A stretch of 64,000 nucleotides of DNA from Davidsoniella eucalypti (lineage: Eukaryota > Ascomycota > Sordariomycetes > Microascales > Ceratocystidaceae), in the NCBI GenBank assembly GCA_004009845.1, contig RMBW01000044.1, forward strand, positions 124,001-188,000, written 5' to 3'. The notes beneath the pieces are model-generated. The model was not told the origin of the DNA. It saw nothing but the letters and a program-made list of their open reading frames with translations, and searched no databases. A program made the position numbers and the translations under genes. Below, one piece after another: positions 29,670 through 42,522 of this stretch (its first letter is position 1; each line of letters opens with the position of its first letter).

Positions 29670-32446
29670 TCAGCAGCCAATTTGCACAGGCGGAATGTGC
29701 ACGGGCATTTGGCCACTGTGATAGGTTTCTAAGAACCGTTCTCTGCGAGAGAAATCATGTTGCAGGGCATCAGCACGGTCCAGTGCACCCAGCTGCGAGT
29801 AGATCTTGATCAGGGTATCCAACATGTACATCGTTGAACTGCTCATCTCACCCCAGACATTTGTCGACTGCGATACCGCCTTCTCCATAGTCTCAGCAGC
29901 AATCTCGTACATACCACACTCGAACTCGATGTTGGCTAGAAGATCGAGATATACTACACGTGCGGAACGGCTGTTGTTCAGGGGCGACGCTGGTGTCTGG
30001 AGTAGGATCGCCCGCGCATCTTCGGGGTGGTTGTCTTTGATCAACGAACGGGCCAACTGGTGGCACACATTCTTTTGTAGCGTGATGTTGTCGTAATCTG
30101 GCATGGGTACTGCCCGCGAGTCCTGCAACATTTGACGCAGCGTTGCGCGTGTTGCTGGCGAAGAGCCAAACGACAACCGTTCGATCTCGCTCTGGAACAT
30201 GAAGAAGTCAACGTACATGCTGGAGGAGTTGTCGGCCCAGGTCTTGATTTGGTCCGATAAGAATCGCATCAGTACCATACTCTGGCCAACGTCGTTGTAG
30301 ATAAACGCCGTGGCAATAGTACCCCAGACTCGGTTGAGCGGGCTATGCGCACCAACACAGTAGGGCGAGAGTTCGCGGACATAACGCCAAAGCATTTCAC
30401 CAAGATCTCTGCCGTGGCCTTCCTTTTCGGTGCGAAGGCCTGTCAGGAGCAACATTGCCATGAGACGGGGATCATCCATCATCATGACATGTTTTAGGGT
30501 CGCAAAAGCAATGTTGAATGACCGTGTGGCCGTGGGAACGTCACGCGTTGTCCGCAACGTTTGCAGGCCTTGTAGGAAGTGGTTGTAGAAATCGCTAATG
30601 AGGGAAACTGAGGCGCCGGACGGGTCGCCCTTAGAATCTACAGTATCGTTGTAAGGGGTGTACGAGCGCATCCAGTAGTTCCAGGCGCCAGACTGCACCC
30701 TGCCGTTCATCCACACGCCAAGGTTGCACAGGATCTGTTCGGGAACATGCAGTGAATCCGGCGCACGCAGTGTGAACTGAGGCGACTCTCTGACAGGTGT
30801 GGGGGTGTAGATGCGCACGTATTGTGGCACATCCTGCTCAACGACAGGCTCGTTGCCGGCGGGGCGCTTCTTACGAGATCGGCGCTGGGACTTGAGAATG
30901 CCCTTCTTTTTGGCGTGGCGGAAGATTTGCGACAGCTCAAATTGCTTGCCATGTATCATGACGGCGGACGACTTGCCTTCTGCGTCACGCTTACTGACCT
31001 GTTGAATGATGGCCTGGACTTCGTTTTCGCGCAGGTTCTTCTTCAGATTCCACTTCTTAATCTTTATTTTGTACATTTTCTCACTATAGTGATATCGACA
31101 TGTTAGATTTCTCAATTCTGTTGTATCCTATATTGACGAGTGGAGACTTACGTTGCATAGAAATTGTAGTCTCGAGCCATAAGATCCATGACTTCTTTCA
31201 GAGGCTTGTCTTCTTCGATGTATAGCTTGGTGATGACGTCTCTGTAGTGTAGCCAGTCGGCAGGAGTAGCCCAAGACTTGGCGCCCCCACTAGATGTTGG
31301 TGGCGTCGCTGACTGTTGGGTAGAAGAGACACCTGATGATGGGCGGTCCTCGAAGCTTTGAGAGAGGGGCTGTTCGTTTAGCCCGGTGACTGGCTGTGGT
31401 TTGGCATAACCAGTAGGATTCGTGACAGCTGGTAGACGAGCCTGAGACCATAGAGGCGGCGATTGTGAGGCAAACGCGTTTTGCATTCTGTACTGATTTG
31501 GCGAGCCCTGGATAGAAGAGGTGCCAGCGGACAATGGGCTGTGGGCGATGCCTCCGGTGATAGAAGCAGTTGGATCGTCGTCAAGAACCTCGGAGATGCG
31601 CACAAAGGGCGAGGATGTGCCAGTAGCGGCGTGAATCGGAACCCAGACGGGCATGTGAGTGGACTGCGAGTTCATCATGGCGCCATTGTTGGCCCACATC
31701 TTAGGAGCAGCATTATTGAGAACGTTGTTGTTCATGGCGTTTCCGTTCATGGTGTTACCGTTCATAGTGTTTCCACCCATGGCTGTTGCCAAGGGGTTTG
31801 TGTTGATAGTGGCAGTTGGTTGTGTGAAGGCCTGTTGTTGAGTCGGCATAGACATCGGCTGTTGTTCAGTGAAAGTCGACTGCTGCGAGGAAAGCGACGG
31901 CTGAGTGAATGAAACGGGCGACTGTTGCTGCTGTGGCAAAGGCAGTGGTAGCGGTGCGGCCTGAGTCTGGACTAGGCTATCCATGGATGGCATCTGGGTG
32001 CTGTATAAAGACTGCGACTGGGCCTGAGTTGAGTACGGATCGGGGCCGGGCATAACCATGGAAGCCGAGGTCTGGTATTGGCTTGCGGTAGCCGTTGTCT
32101 GATATTGGTTGGCAGTGGCAGAGGTCTGGTAGTGGTTGTTGGAGATGTGCTGTGACGGAGACTGGTCGTAGGCCAGCGGCAAGGCGGCCATATTGACCAT
32201 ATTGGACATTATGGGAATAGTAGTCGACATGCTACGACTGGGCGCAGTAGATGAGGGCATCATGCCACCCGAGGCAGAGGCAGAAGCCACGAAGTTGGCG
32301 GCGTCCCAGGCATCTTGGCCAAGGCCGTGATTGAGGGCCAGCTCGGCAGCCTCGTCGTGACGATCGCCGTAGCGCATGTTGTCATGCATGCTGGACAGAT
32401 TGTACGGCAGAGGCAATGTTTTGGACTGTGGGATGCCAGAAGACAT
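29670..32446 (-). CDS. Gln-rich Clr5-domain protein (902 aa)
   Basis: Exon 1 is 32446-31152 and exon 2 is 31083-29670; the 68-nt intron has donor GTAAGT, branch 'atctaac' and acceptor TAG. It splits the Clr5 domain, and splicing restores 'FYATEKMYKIKIKKW', the core motif of the family. The first 400 residues are Gln/Ser/Thr/Asn-rich, with short repeats such as 'YQTSATANQYQTTATA' and 'MNGNTMNGNAMNNN'. The Clr5 domain spans about 405-470, preceded by 'ADWLHYRDVITKLY'. The C-terminal 350 residues are helical and could be TPR-like ('GMYEIAAETMEKAV', 'LGALDRADALQHDF'). Clr5 is a small fungal domain found at the N-terminus of many predicted DNA-binding or regulatory proteins; its location after a long Gln-rich region suggests a nuclear regulator. 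The target is unknown. Confidence 0.9.
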
Positions 32447-34478
32447 GGCGGGTGTCTGGAACAAGAAGACACCAGATCAACGGCCTCTGAGTCGACGAGG
32501 GGCAGTTACAGAAACAAACAGCAGAGTTTGGGTTCGGGACAAGACTGGCAAGAAGAACTATGGCCGGGTCGGGGCCGGAGGTGAATGAATGGCAGTCGGA
32601 GACGACGTTGGCTGGTACAGATAGAGCGAGAGATGATGGCGTTAGGTGGAAGGGCGCAAGACGCCAATAGATGATAGTTAGTTGGCGATGGTTTGATATA
32701 GAGAGAGAGAGGGAAAAAAGAAAGATAAGGGATGTTTTGTGGAAGAAGAAGGCTAAGGAATCAGAGAGTCCAAACTGTTCCAACGGCAATTACAACAGCA
32801 GCAACTACTCGTTTTCAAAATTTCAAGGTAGGCAAGTGCTTTGCAGAAAAATAAACAGCCCAAAAGACAATAACAGCAAGAAGCAATGGTGGGAAAAAAG
32901 GGAAAGAAGCGTGCGTTGCTTCCTGGCTGGTCGACTGACTTGAGCTTGGCCTGGCTTGCGCAGGGACCACGAACAGATAGAAGGGCTCTCTAGGAATAAA
33001 TACGAGAGAATTAAGTGAATAAAATGGAAAAAAAATAAGCCAGTCGTGTAAGAAGGAATAAAAGGAAGAAAAAAAAGTTAAAGATTAATTAGTCTATTAT
33101 TGTCCGGCAACTCTACAGAAAAACCCGACTATTGCTTGAATAGACAGAAACAACAGCAAGTAGGAGCCAGGATAGAGACAGAAAGAGGAAAGCGTGGACT
33201 AGGGAAGGCGAAGGCGAAAGACAAGGGCAACCACCCTCCAGCATGCATCAACGCTTCATGGAGTAATTTCCAGCATGAGCTCTCGATGATTTCGCAATCG
33301 TATCGTCGGTCACCAACAGTGAGTGGGATTTTCTTGTTGTCTTGTTTTTATACGGGTTTTACAGTTATACACCATCCCTTATTTTTGCAGCCTTTCTCTT
33401 GTCTTCGCAGTCGTACGGAGCGGTCCCCAGATGGCAGTTGCGGCGGGCCGAGTGGAGACACATACTTCATCCATATATCACAATACATGTCCTCAGCAAG
33501 TGTACATTTCAATTTTGATCCGTGTGGGAAGGCGCTTTCGTGCTAAATAAGAAGGATGAGCAAACGCGGCAGCTGCCTCGTTTGTTCATTCGAAGAATCT
33601 CCAAAGGCCCAAACCCAAGCACTGTTGATAAACCCTTATTCTTAACTTTAGACGCCTTTTTCGAGCATCTTCCTTTTTTTCTTTCTTTTTTTTTTTTTCT
33701 CTATATATCGATATTTGCTATAGTCCTCAGGCTCGACTAAGTTGCTATCTTGGGGTATTCCGCCTGCACGTACTTGTTCTAGTGCTCTGAGCCCCGAAAT
33801 ATCGTCTATATCCGGTTACAACTTGAGCGTGAAGTTTAGTTGATCGTGACGCTCGATCCTTGCCCCATTCCTACGTCCTTCCCAGCCTAGGCGACGCGTT
33901 GAACAGACACACTAAGGCTTCGCGCCGACGGAGAAACAAGACAAACGAGGTAGAGATGGAAAGAAAATTAAAAGGCACATACAGTCCACAACAATGGGAT
34001 TCACAAGCACGTTTCGTCGTTATTGGCTTATTGTATGTGTGTACATACTAATAGTATAGTTTGTATTTATGCTGGCGATATACAGGGTCCCCCGCCTAAC
34101 AAAAATAGAGACAACGATATCCATTGGGACGGGTTGTAGCATCGAACAACCCCGTGTGTTTTCTTGTCTGTCCGCTCTTCGCTTTTGCTGACTGTGCTCT
34201 ACGCTGGTCCGTCCAACCTACTGTCGCTCAGAAGAAGCTCAAGCCTGAGCTTAGACTTCATTCTGGTAGTTCCAGGTAAAGGTTGGAGAAGGTGGTTTCT
34301 CCCTATCAGCCTACAAATTGATCTTAGTAAAGTCCATTCAAAGCTCGATCGTGTGATAGCAAAATCATACCTTCCTGGCGCTTATCTGATTTCATTTGAT
34401 TATATTTAACGTCTACCTAAATCACTAACGTCATGCGACGCCGGGTTGGTTACCGGACAGATACTTAAAGTCCTCTTA
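32447..34478. other. Upstream flank of the Clr5 gene, no supported gene
   Basis: About 2 kb containing the Clr5 promoter and probably a long leader. The open frames are short and not gene-like. A long T-run lies at about 33675-33700. Confidence 0.5.
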
Positions 34479-35551
34479 GACAAACTCAATAGCTTTGTAT
34501 GTGCGGGACGAGACCGTCCCCTAGCCCCGAAGAACTAGTGGTCCATACCTCCACTAAGAGCAACAAAAAAAAAGACAAAAAAAAGCAAAACAGTGCCTCC
34601 ATAAAACCAAAAGCCAGATCCACAAAACCAACTCCCTAAGTGGAGCCACCATCCCCACTATTTAGTGAGCCTCCGAGAGGCTGGTGATCGTGGCCGTAAA
34701 AAAGAAAATTATAGCTTAATCGAGTTGGGTGCTATGGATAAAGCAACAAGATTCCCTCCCTGCGGGGGCATCCGGTCCCTTCAAAGAGGCTGCCCGCTGA
34801 GTGTGTGAGGCTCCCTGAGGTGAGTGTGATGAGACTCGGGAGACCAGCGATCGAACAGGGGTCGGTCGCTAGTGAGAACATCCCTTGAGAGACAAAGTTG
34901 GGCTCAATGCCTCATAAACGGTGCATCAAAGACGACAGATGTCGAAAAGAGAATGGACAGCAACAGTTGGAATATGTGATGGCCGCTCTTAGAAACCCAC
35001 GATGAAGGGGGAAAAAATCGTCTTTGGATGGAGGGGAGGTACTCGAACTCAAAGGTACCAGCGCTTATCACTAAGCCCACACACATATACATGTACATAC
35101 ATACCAGATATAATATCCCTCATGGCGTAGTGGTTATACATACGCCTGGCCGACCTCGCATGAGGTAGTTGGTTCAAGGGGCAAAACTACTACTGAAGTT
35201 CGCCCTATGCTTATGGTAGTGTGTCTGAAGTCTCTCCACTCACGAAGTTCTGCAGAAGGTAGATGCCAGGTAGTAACCTTACTATCCTAAGAGGGTTTAT
35301 AATACAAGGAGCTACAAAATGCTTGGTGGTTTTGAGACAGATTCCCGGAAAGGATTAGAAGTTGCAATGCGAAGGAATAGCATATAACGAAACCATAACA
35401 AATGTTTTGTATCTCAGTGGCACATTTACCTTACATTGTGTACTAGTATTAATTCAGGGCTGTGTATCTTAGTACCAAGGCGCTACATAGCTATCAAAGC
35501 TCCATTTCCGCCTTAATAAGAACGAATTAATAAAAAGAAAGATATCATATC
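34479..35551 (+). mobile_element. Composite SINE-like repeat, copy 1
   Basis: Two blocks match the inverted copy at 44625-45499. Block A (34479 to about 34830) begins 'gacaaactcaatagctttg'. Block B is a tRNA-derived SINE: the A box 'TGGCGTAGTGG' (35123-35133) matches the pol III consensus, a degenerate B box 'GGTTCAAGGGG' lies at 35171-35181, and a body ending 'ttaataagaacgaattaata' plus A-rich tail reaches 35539. Block B is flanked by 'agatataatatc' (35106-35117) and 'agatatcatatc' (35540-35551), 11 of 12 identical, a likely target-site duplication. Between the blocks (about 34860-35105) lies sequence absent from copy 2, with its own minus-strand tRNA-like head. Confidence 0.82.
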
Positions 35552-38500
35552 ATTACTGTGATACGGAATGCACCACACAGCATGTGACAACAAGCTGGAG
35601 CTAGATATGTATGTACATCATATTTGTTTTGTTTTTTTCTGTCTGACAAGTGAACAGTCGGTCAATCATTGCTTAAGCTAGTTAACTAAAACTTAAAATA
35701 TAAAAAAGCGCCCGACTAGTCAACCAACTTACAGCTTTCCTTATGCGCTCTCAATACAAACTACTACTATTATTTGCAGTATCATGCAAGACGATGTCGC
35801 ATCCGAAACGGGAGCAGTGCAGCGCAGTACTGCATATAACTAGTAGTACTAGCTACAATACAATACTAGCTGTTCCTAGTACGGGTTCTTCTTATTGCAT
35901 GGAATTAGACGCATGGAATTATGTAGAAGAGGGGGCCATGAATGCAACGTGGAGTCCGTCCGTACATGCAAGACGGGCACAGCAAAGGCAACCTTGTAGT
36001 AAGTTATCCGATGCCTAGCCAATAAATAGTGTTAGACTAGACCGCCAAGTCACAGTCATGCCGACAAATATGAGTATCTTCTGTGATATTGCTCTTTTTT
36101 TCATGTTAGCGCTGCATGTGTTGGTTCACAGTAAGGACTGCAGGCTTACATTGACAGGTATTTATAGCGTAATGGCGGTCACAGTAATCAAACCATAGCA
36201 CCCTTTGTCCCTAGAGAGCTTAGCTTGAAGTTGTCTTAGTACGATGTCAAGAGTAACAAATAAAGACAGGTAACGACAAAAACAACGCAACACTATTGGG
36301 GCGAAGTTGGAAGGGAGCAACCATAAATATCGCCGGCTACATATATGAAACTACTAAATCTATCATAGCATCAATAGAGCAGGCAAAAGCAAAGGCAACT
36401 AAGCTAAAGGTGGGCTTAGGGTGACTAAGCTTCGGTTAGCGGCCTACAAGCCGTCACGTTTTTTTTTTCATCATCAACAAATAACAAGCGATTATCTCAC
36501 TAATATTCTTCCAACATGGTACTAAATTGACGTCAAATCGGGCAACAAGTATACCCAAGCAGGAAATGCGGGCGCTATCGAAACAGCCGTGCCGCCAATT
36601 TATCTCTGCAATGTATTTTCTGTAGTCATGCATCTATATGTTATGGATTGGAAGCTCGGCTGAAATTCAGGTGTTATAGTGCCATGTAAAAATAAGAAAC
36701 ATAATTTACACTATAGATAAAGTCCAAAAGAGAACGAATCTAAGGAAGAAAAAAAAAACACTGGAGGGATCTCGACCGTTGGCTCGGCCGGTGCATTTTA
36801 CTCCAAATTCCTAGAGTCTAACATTAGGTATAAATATAATCAAATCAAATCCTAGAGTCTAACAACTAGATCTATGAGGTTGTCGATAGCCTCCAAAATA
36901 TATCGAAGACGATCAGGTCAAATGCTTGTAGGTCTCACAGGGAAAGAAACCTTTCTGCGTCACAGTCTCATATCTCGCCGTTCATACGGTCTCTTCTGTA
37001 GTTCGTACTAATATACAACTAACCTTCAACGTCAAGTTGTCTCTTGTTCCCATCGGAGTCAGGCCAAGCTACCCCAAAAGAAATACCACCTTCGGCGCAG
37101 TGTGCGACCTTTCTTGCAGTAACTTAACGCAGGTACTTGGAGCTGCATGGCCCTTCGGTCAGATTTTGTCGCTTTTTGTTCCCGATTAGTCATTCTTTAT
37201 TAATTGAGCCGCTCAAGCTTGGCCATAACAAGAAAAGTGTGGAAACATGGGGAATTGTTGTCAAAGTGGGTTACTGGTATGTGGCGCACGTCCGGGAATT
37301 CGATAATTGTTTTGACTGATTTATTCATCGAGAAATCACAACTATCTAAGAGTCCCCCGAGTTTACTATTTATATTCACAATTGTGAACAGTGATATTCT
37401 ACTGTTGATCGTGTACAATTGTTGTTAGGGCTAGTTGTTGACATTAACTCATTAGTTCGTTGATGGGTTGTCCTGATGTTGTGGGTTATTGTGGCGGTGG
37501 CTTTGTTGTCGGAGCAGGTAGGCCTTTTAACAAGAAAAATATAGCTCCATAAGATAAATGAATTGAAAAAAAAAATTGAAAAAAAAAAACCCAAGAAGAA
37601 TATATGCAGAAGAAGAGAAGCAGAAAAATACAGACAGTTTCCTTCTTCAACAATAAAAAGCACGGAAGGTCTCTACTGACGCCCCGCTCGTTTTGCCTTC
37701 TTTGCATTCTTTCCCTATTTTTTGCTATTCGATGCCTTGTTTGCTCAGCGTCGTACTGCCGATCAAGGCAAACACGCAGAAAATCAAATGGTTAAAGAGA
37801 AATGTATAAATATGTGATCTATTGCTACACTATATTAAAATGACGAAATATAGCCGTCCGTTCCTCCTTTTCCCCTCTCGATACTCACCTTGGGCCAAGT
37901 CAAAATAATAACCCCCAGCAATTCTAAAACAGAAACGGTGATGCCTACGTACAGATACAGATATAAGTAGTTTGTATATAGTTGTATTGTTTCTTTTTTT
38001 ATCGTTTTTCTTCTCTGGTTTTCTGCCGATTGAATCCATCCTATGGAGAAAAAAATAGATATTATTTATCATTTTACGTCTTTATGTGGATCACGTGGAT
38101 CCGACCCTAGTGGATCGTTAGACGTCGAGAGACCCTAATGGCCCTCGAAGAACCCACCTAATAGTCCAGAAAATTACAAAGGAAAAACAAAAAACAGAAA
38201 CGAGCAAAGCAACGGATCAAAGATATTTGATGAAATACTATGGATAGGAGGGTATGGGGGAAATTAAGTGCCAGGGATCAAGGCAATTAACCCGATGGAA
38301 ACAAACCCTTATTTGCCACCTTTCACCCTGTAAACCCCCTTTTTTCAAGATCTAATTGACTGACGTCTTGTTTTTCTGCTGTTTGGGCTTGACAGCTTAA
38401 AACTGTTGAAACAGTAATTTTATCGAGCTGTTCTTGATTGCGTTGCCCATTTGATCACTGCGACCTCAAATCCCGAATATAGCAATCAAACAATAGCAAA

Positions 38501-40733
38501 TATCCGCATTACGCATTAGAGACAGCCGCTATCATCTCCATATCTCGCTCCCTATAGGAATCATAGGAAGACCTAACCTCCCAGCTACAAATTGGTAATA
38601 CAGACATTAATCCCTGGTGCTGTTCCTCAAAAACGCTGGTACCATGTTGGTCATATTTGCAACCTTCCCTCCTACAGCCCTCGGGGGAGGGGCGGGGTAC
38701 CTTTGACCTCTGTCCAAAGACGAAAAATTCCCCTTCGTCGTGGATTTTTAAGAGCGACCGGCACATATCGTCAGCTGTGGCCACCCTTGGACTTTCGTCT
38801 TCTTTTGGTAACTTCTAGGGCTCTTAGGGTTGTTATATTTTGTGTGTTTATAGTAGATAGGCATGTGGAAGCCGCGTTCTTTTTTGACCTTGGCGTCAGA
38901 CCCTAGTCGACATCCACAAAAAAGAAAGAAAGACTTCGCTTGGCTGGCTGACCTGAGTCCCACCCCCTTGCCAACTGCCGTTAATTATCGTTTGATACCT
39001 TTCATGCTAATTTTTTTTTCTGCCCTTCTCTATGTTTCGGAAACGCTATGTCCTGAAAATGTGTGATATATGCATGTGATGTTGTAAGGTTTTCTAATCC
39101 CTTTATCGGGAAATACTCTCCGGTTTGTTACTATTGTGGCTCGTCATTTCTATGACATACAGCTATAGCATATATGATATACCTTTACCGATATCAGTAT
39201 CGATCGGCGCCGTTGCTTGGCCTGCGCGACACCCGATCATACACGCCTCAACAGGAAGCGATCTGCTGACATTCCGTGGCTTTTTTTCTCTTATCTTTCC
39301 TTTTTCTGCATTTTACCTCTTTGTTCCAAGTCTGGTCTTATCCCAAGTCCGTCTTTCCAAGGTACTCCGGTAAGCTCCATGTCTAAAAAGCTACCCCCCA
39401 AGCCCAGCCGATATAACGCTGGCCTAATGACCTTCCCAGACTTGTCTTGTTCTTGTTCTTTGCTTTGTTGTTCTTCTGTTCTTCGTATAGTCATGTAGTC
39501 AAATGAAGTACGACTTCCTCTTTCTTGGTTAACGCCGTAAAAAGAAAGAGGTTAGCGTGGCCCATTCCATACTATCATGTTCTCACATCGGCAAATATGT
39601 AGGCCAAGCTTTCTTATTCCTCGTAGTCGGCTACATTTGCGTTACGAGGAAGATGTATGTCATACCCGGATACAGACATGCAGAGTCGTAGCAGGAATGC
39701 AACTAATTGGGTTCCTTTTCAATAATAAACTACATATAACGGGAAAAGGCATGGTTCGAGTCTCTGTTTAGACTCCAAATATGCCGCTGCCAAGTTTGAA
39801 TAGATCTTATCAGCCGAGCCAGTATTAACCCTACGCCATAAAACCCTAATGGTGTATATTTTTTTAAAAGAGGAAGACGAGCTTTTTTCAACTCCCTCAT
39901 GTGGTGCTAGTGACTTGCATCATCGACCATCTCTAGAAACTGTCTGCGTTTGTATTGTTCTTTCTTTATTTTACTTTGGTTCCTGGCCCTAATTTTAAGG
40001 GGCCCCGAAAAGACTGCTGTCACTGCCCTATTTCTACTCTTATTTAGTAATACGCAAAAAGTAAGCTAATATACCAAGGTACCGGGTGGCGCTGCAAATA
40101 TGTGTTGAGCTAGTCGTAGCTAACGATCTACTAGCGATATGCTAGCGACCCTTGGAGGATCATTGAGCCGTGACGGAGAACCCGGTGTGCTGATTTCTGT
40201 GATTAGTACTTTATCTTTTGTAGAAAGTGCCTATACTATAATCATTAGCCTGTAAATGGATTCTATTTCCACCGTATAAGTAGTCCGTGAGATATCGTCA
40301 TCAGAGTCTTTCTTGTCTCCACTGGGCAACATAATGGAAGTGCCGAATCTAGAAGCCCACTAGAGTCTCATTCTAGAGGCAAGAGGCAAAAGACAAAAAA
40401 AAAAAGAGATAGACAATAACTGCGTATGCTCCGGATCGGGTCAATAAAGGCCACGAGGCCAATTCCATGTGACACAAAGATAATCGAATGAAGTCCGTCC
40501 TTAGATGTGAAAAAGATTGTGGCCAATCTGCTCAAATGGAATGGTATTTAGTGTTGGTACCATGTAAGTGGCACATAGGAGACAAGATAAGTTACACAAA
40601 ATACATGTTGATCAAGCAAATAATTCAATTGAGTTAGACAATAAACAACTTTGAGGCCACTAAAAGAATCATCTTCTATCTTATTTACATATGAATCCAT
40701 AAAACCAAGCATCTAATTTCAATTTCCAATTTA
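35552..40733. other. Gene-poor AT-rich tract, 5.2 kb
   Basis: No supported protein or RNA gene. It holds one micro-retroelement (37531-37603, listed separately), several T- or A-runs and short chance frames. Around 38090-38150 'gtggatc' recurs in a short semi-palindromic stretch, without a clear meaning. Confidence 0.5.
37531..37603 (+). mobile_element. Micro-retroinsertion with near-perfect target duplication
   Basis: The 5'-truncated element 'agctccataagataaatgaa' + A-rich tail (37543-37591) is flanked by 'caagaaaaatat' (37531-37542) and 'caagaagaatat' (37592-37603), 11 of 12 identical. It belongs to the same family as the insertions at 9523 and 43033. Confidence 0.7.
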
Positions 40734-42522
40734 TCATCTCGAAGATGCAAGGCCGGTAATGCCAGCTTCCATGTCGGGCTGAGATTCATGTTTAGAACTT
40801 GGCCTAGATTTTAGTAGAAATATATTCTTCACCTTATCACTCAGTTTACGCCGATTCTTCTTATCATGGGCGTGTAGGACTGCCTTGACACTGAACATTT
40901 CCTTCTCGACATACTGATAAGTAAAGAAGGCGAGCATGGTGAGCGGCACTGCAAATGTGAAGAAGATCCACAGCTTGTTACTGACTTGCCAGTTCCCTTC
41001 GTCACCCATGTTGAAGAACGTAGTGCTGAAAATTGTAGCCACGAATGTAGATGGCAAGAAGAACATGGTAAGAATCGATATCGCCTTCATCGACCGTGAA
41101 TCCACTTGCGTGGTCACGTTGAAGGCCAGCTGAATCTCGCCTTGGTGACGCTCTAGTGTTGCGTTGGAGCGGTATCTCAGGTGACTGAAGTTGCTATGGT
41201 GGCTCATCAGCTCATCGTGTGACTTTTCACGTAGAATATGTATTTTTTCTTCTTTTTCAGGAGTGAGATTTGCATCACTCCCGCTCTCCTTGGTGTTTTT
41301 CTTTTGCCGGTCTAGTTCCCGTTTCGTTTTCCGGTCTAGTGCATTATAGAAGCTATCGTGAAATTTGAGCATGACATCCAGAGTCTCGATGGTCAGGAAG
41401 ATAGTCTCGTCAACATGAAGAGCGTGTCGACTGATAACCTGCATGGCAGCGAAATCAAACTTGTCAGACTCCGTCTTCTTTTGCTCTAGATGCTTTATCT
41501 TTTTCTTCAAGTCAGTCCTCTGTTGGGCTGCAAACTCATCTCTTCTGATGCTATCCCGCTCTCTCTTCAGCTCGGACAAATCAGCTTTACGCTGTTTCTC
41601 CTTCTTTTTCTTGTCATCTGATTCACAGCCTCGTACGAGATCTCGAAGCATCCAGATAGAGCGTTCTTGCACATATGCAAAGCCGTACATAAGCTTACGG
41701 TATACCCAAAATGGGTCGTCAAGGTCCTCCACCGTGATGTCCCGCAACAGCTGGTCTTCCATGGACATAGTGTAATGTCCTTTGGGAATTTTGTTAGGAT
41801 CATTAAGTTTTTCGGGCTGACAATCTAGCGCATCTGGAGTCTCAAACGATAGAATCGTGGTGGTTTTATTCTTGAAATCGAAGCGTGTGAAGAGGTTGAG
41901 CTTGGCCCATCCATATTCCGATGGCGTATTGCATAGCTTCGCCATAAATCGGGACCACGTATCTATAATATCTGATTAGCGTATATAACCAACAATACAA
42001 TTACTGTCTGATACTTACGATACGCCGTCATAGTTGTGCCGTCCCATTTCCTCTCAGCATTAAAGTATCCATTCGCTCTTTTTTTGTCGTCACTCCACCA
42101 TTGGCTAGGCATATGAAAAACTTCAGACACTTTGTTTTTGCAAAACTCGCAGCCCCGGATCGTATTGGCGTTCATTTTTCTGCATAACGGAGCCAAAGAA
42201 TTAGCACTATCATCCTTTACATACGGATTCATATTATCGTGTCTTACACAAGGACAATTTTCTGGCTCGAGACCTGCTCTTTTTCCGAGACCAGTTCTGG
42301 AATACTCGTAATTCCGCTAAATTTTGTGAAAGGTGCGATGCCGTCTGAGTATGATGCGCTGATGAAAGGCTGATTGATTTTCTTACTACCTCCAGCATTT
42401 CTACGTATCGTTTGGCATTGGCATTCATCGTTGCGCTCATCCGCTAAGCCCGGGATAACCGTCTCCCTCGAGCGAGTAGATGGTTCTTTATCAGTTGGTG
42501 TTGTAACTAAATCCGGGGACAT
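40734..42522 (-). CDS. CorA-like membrane protein (554 aa)
   Basis: Exons 42522-42248, 42179-42019 and 41962-40734; the introns are 68 nt (GTAAGA...GCTAAT...CAG) and 56 nt (GTAAGT...GCTAATC...TAG), and phases agree. The first exon/intron pair is the least certain part. The N-terminal half is soluble, with 'CEFCKNKVSEVFHMPSQWW' typical of fungal CorA-like relatives. A long charged coiled-coil region follows (Lys/Glu-rich, about 250-400). Two transmembrane helices lie near the C-terminus: TM1 'ILTMFFLPSTFVATIFS' (about 445-462) and TM2 'LWIFFTFAVPLTMLAFFTY'. TM1 is followed by 'TTFFNMGDEG' rather than the GMN selectivity motif of true CorA Mg2+ channels, as in many fungal CorA-like proteins, so metal transport is not assured. 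It is the only gene in about 20 kb and lies between the two inverted SINE-like repeats. Confidence 0.85.

Noticed and set aside
39745..39770. 'GGTTCGAGTC' B-box-like match
   Set aside because: No A box or stems upstream; an isolated 10-mer match is expected by chance.
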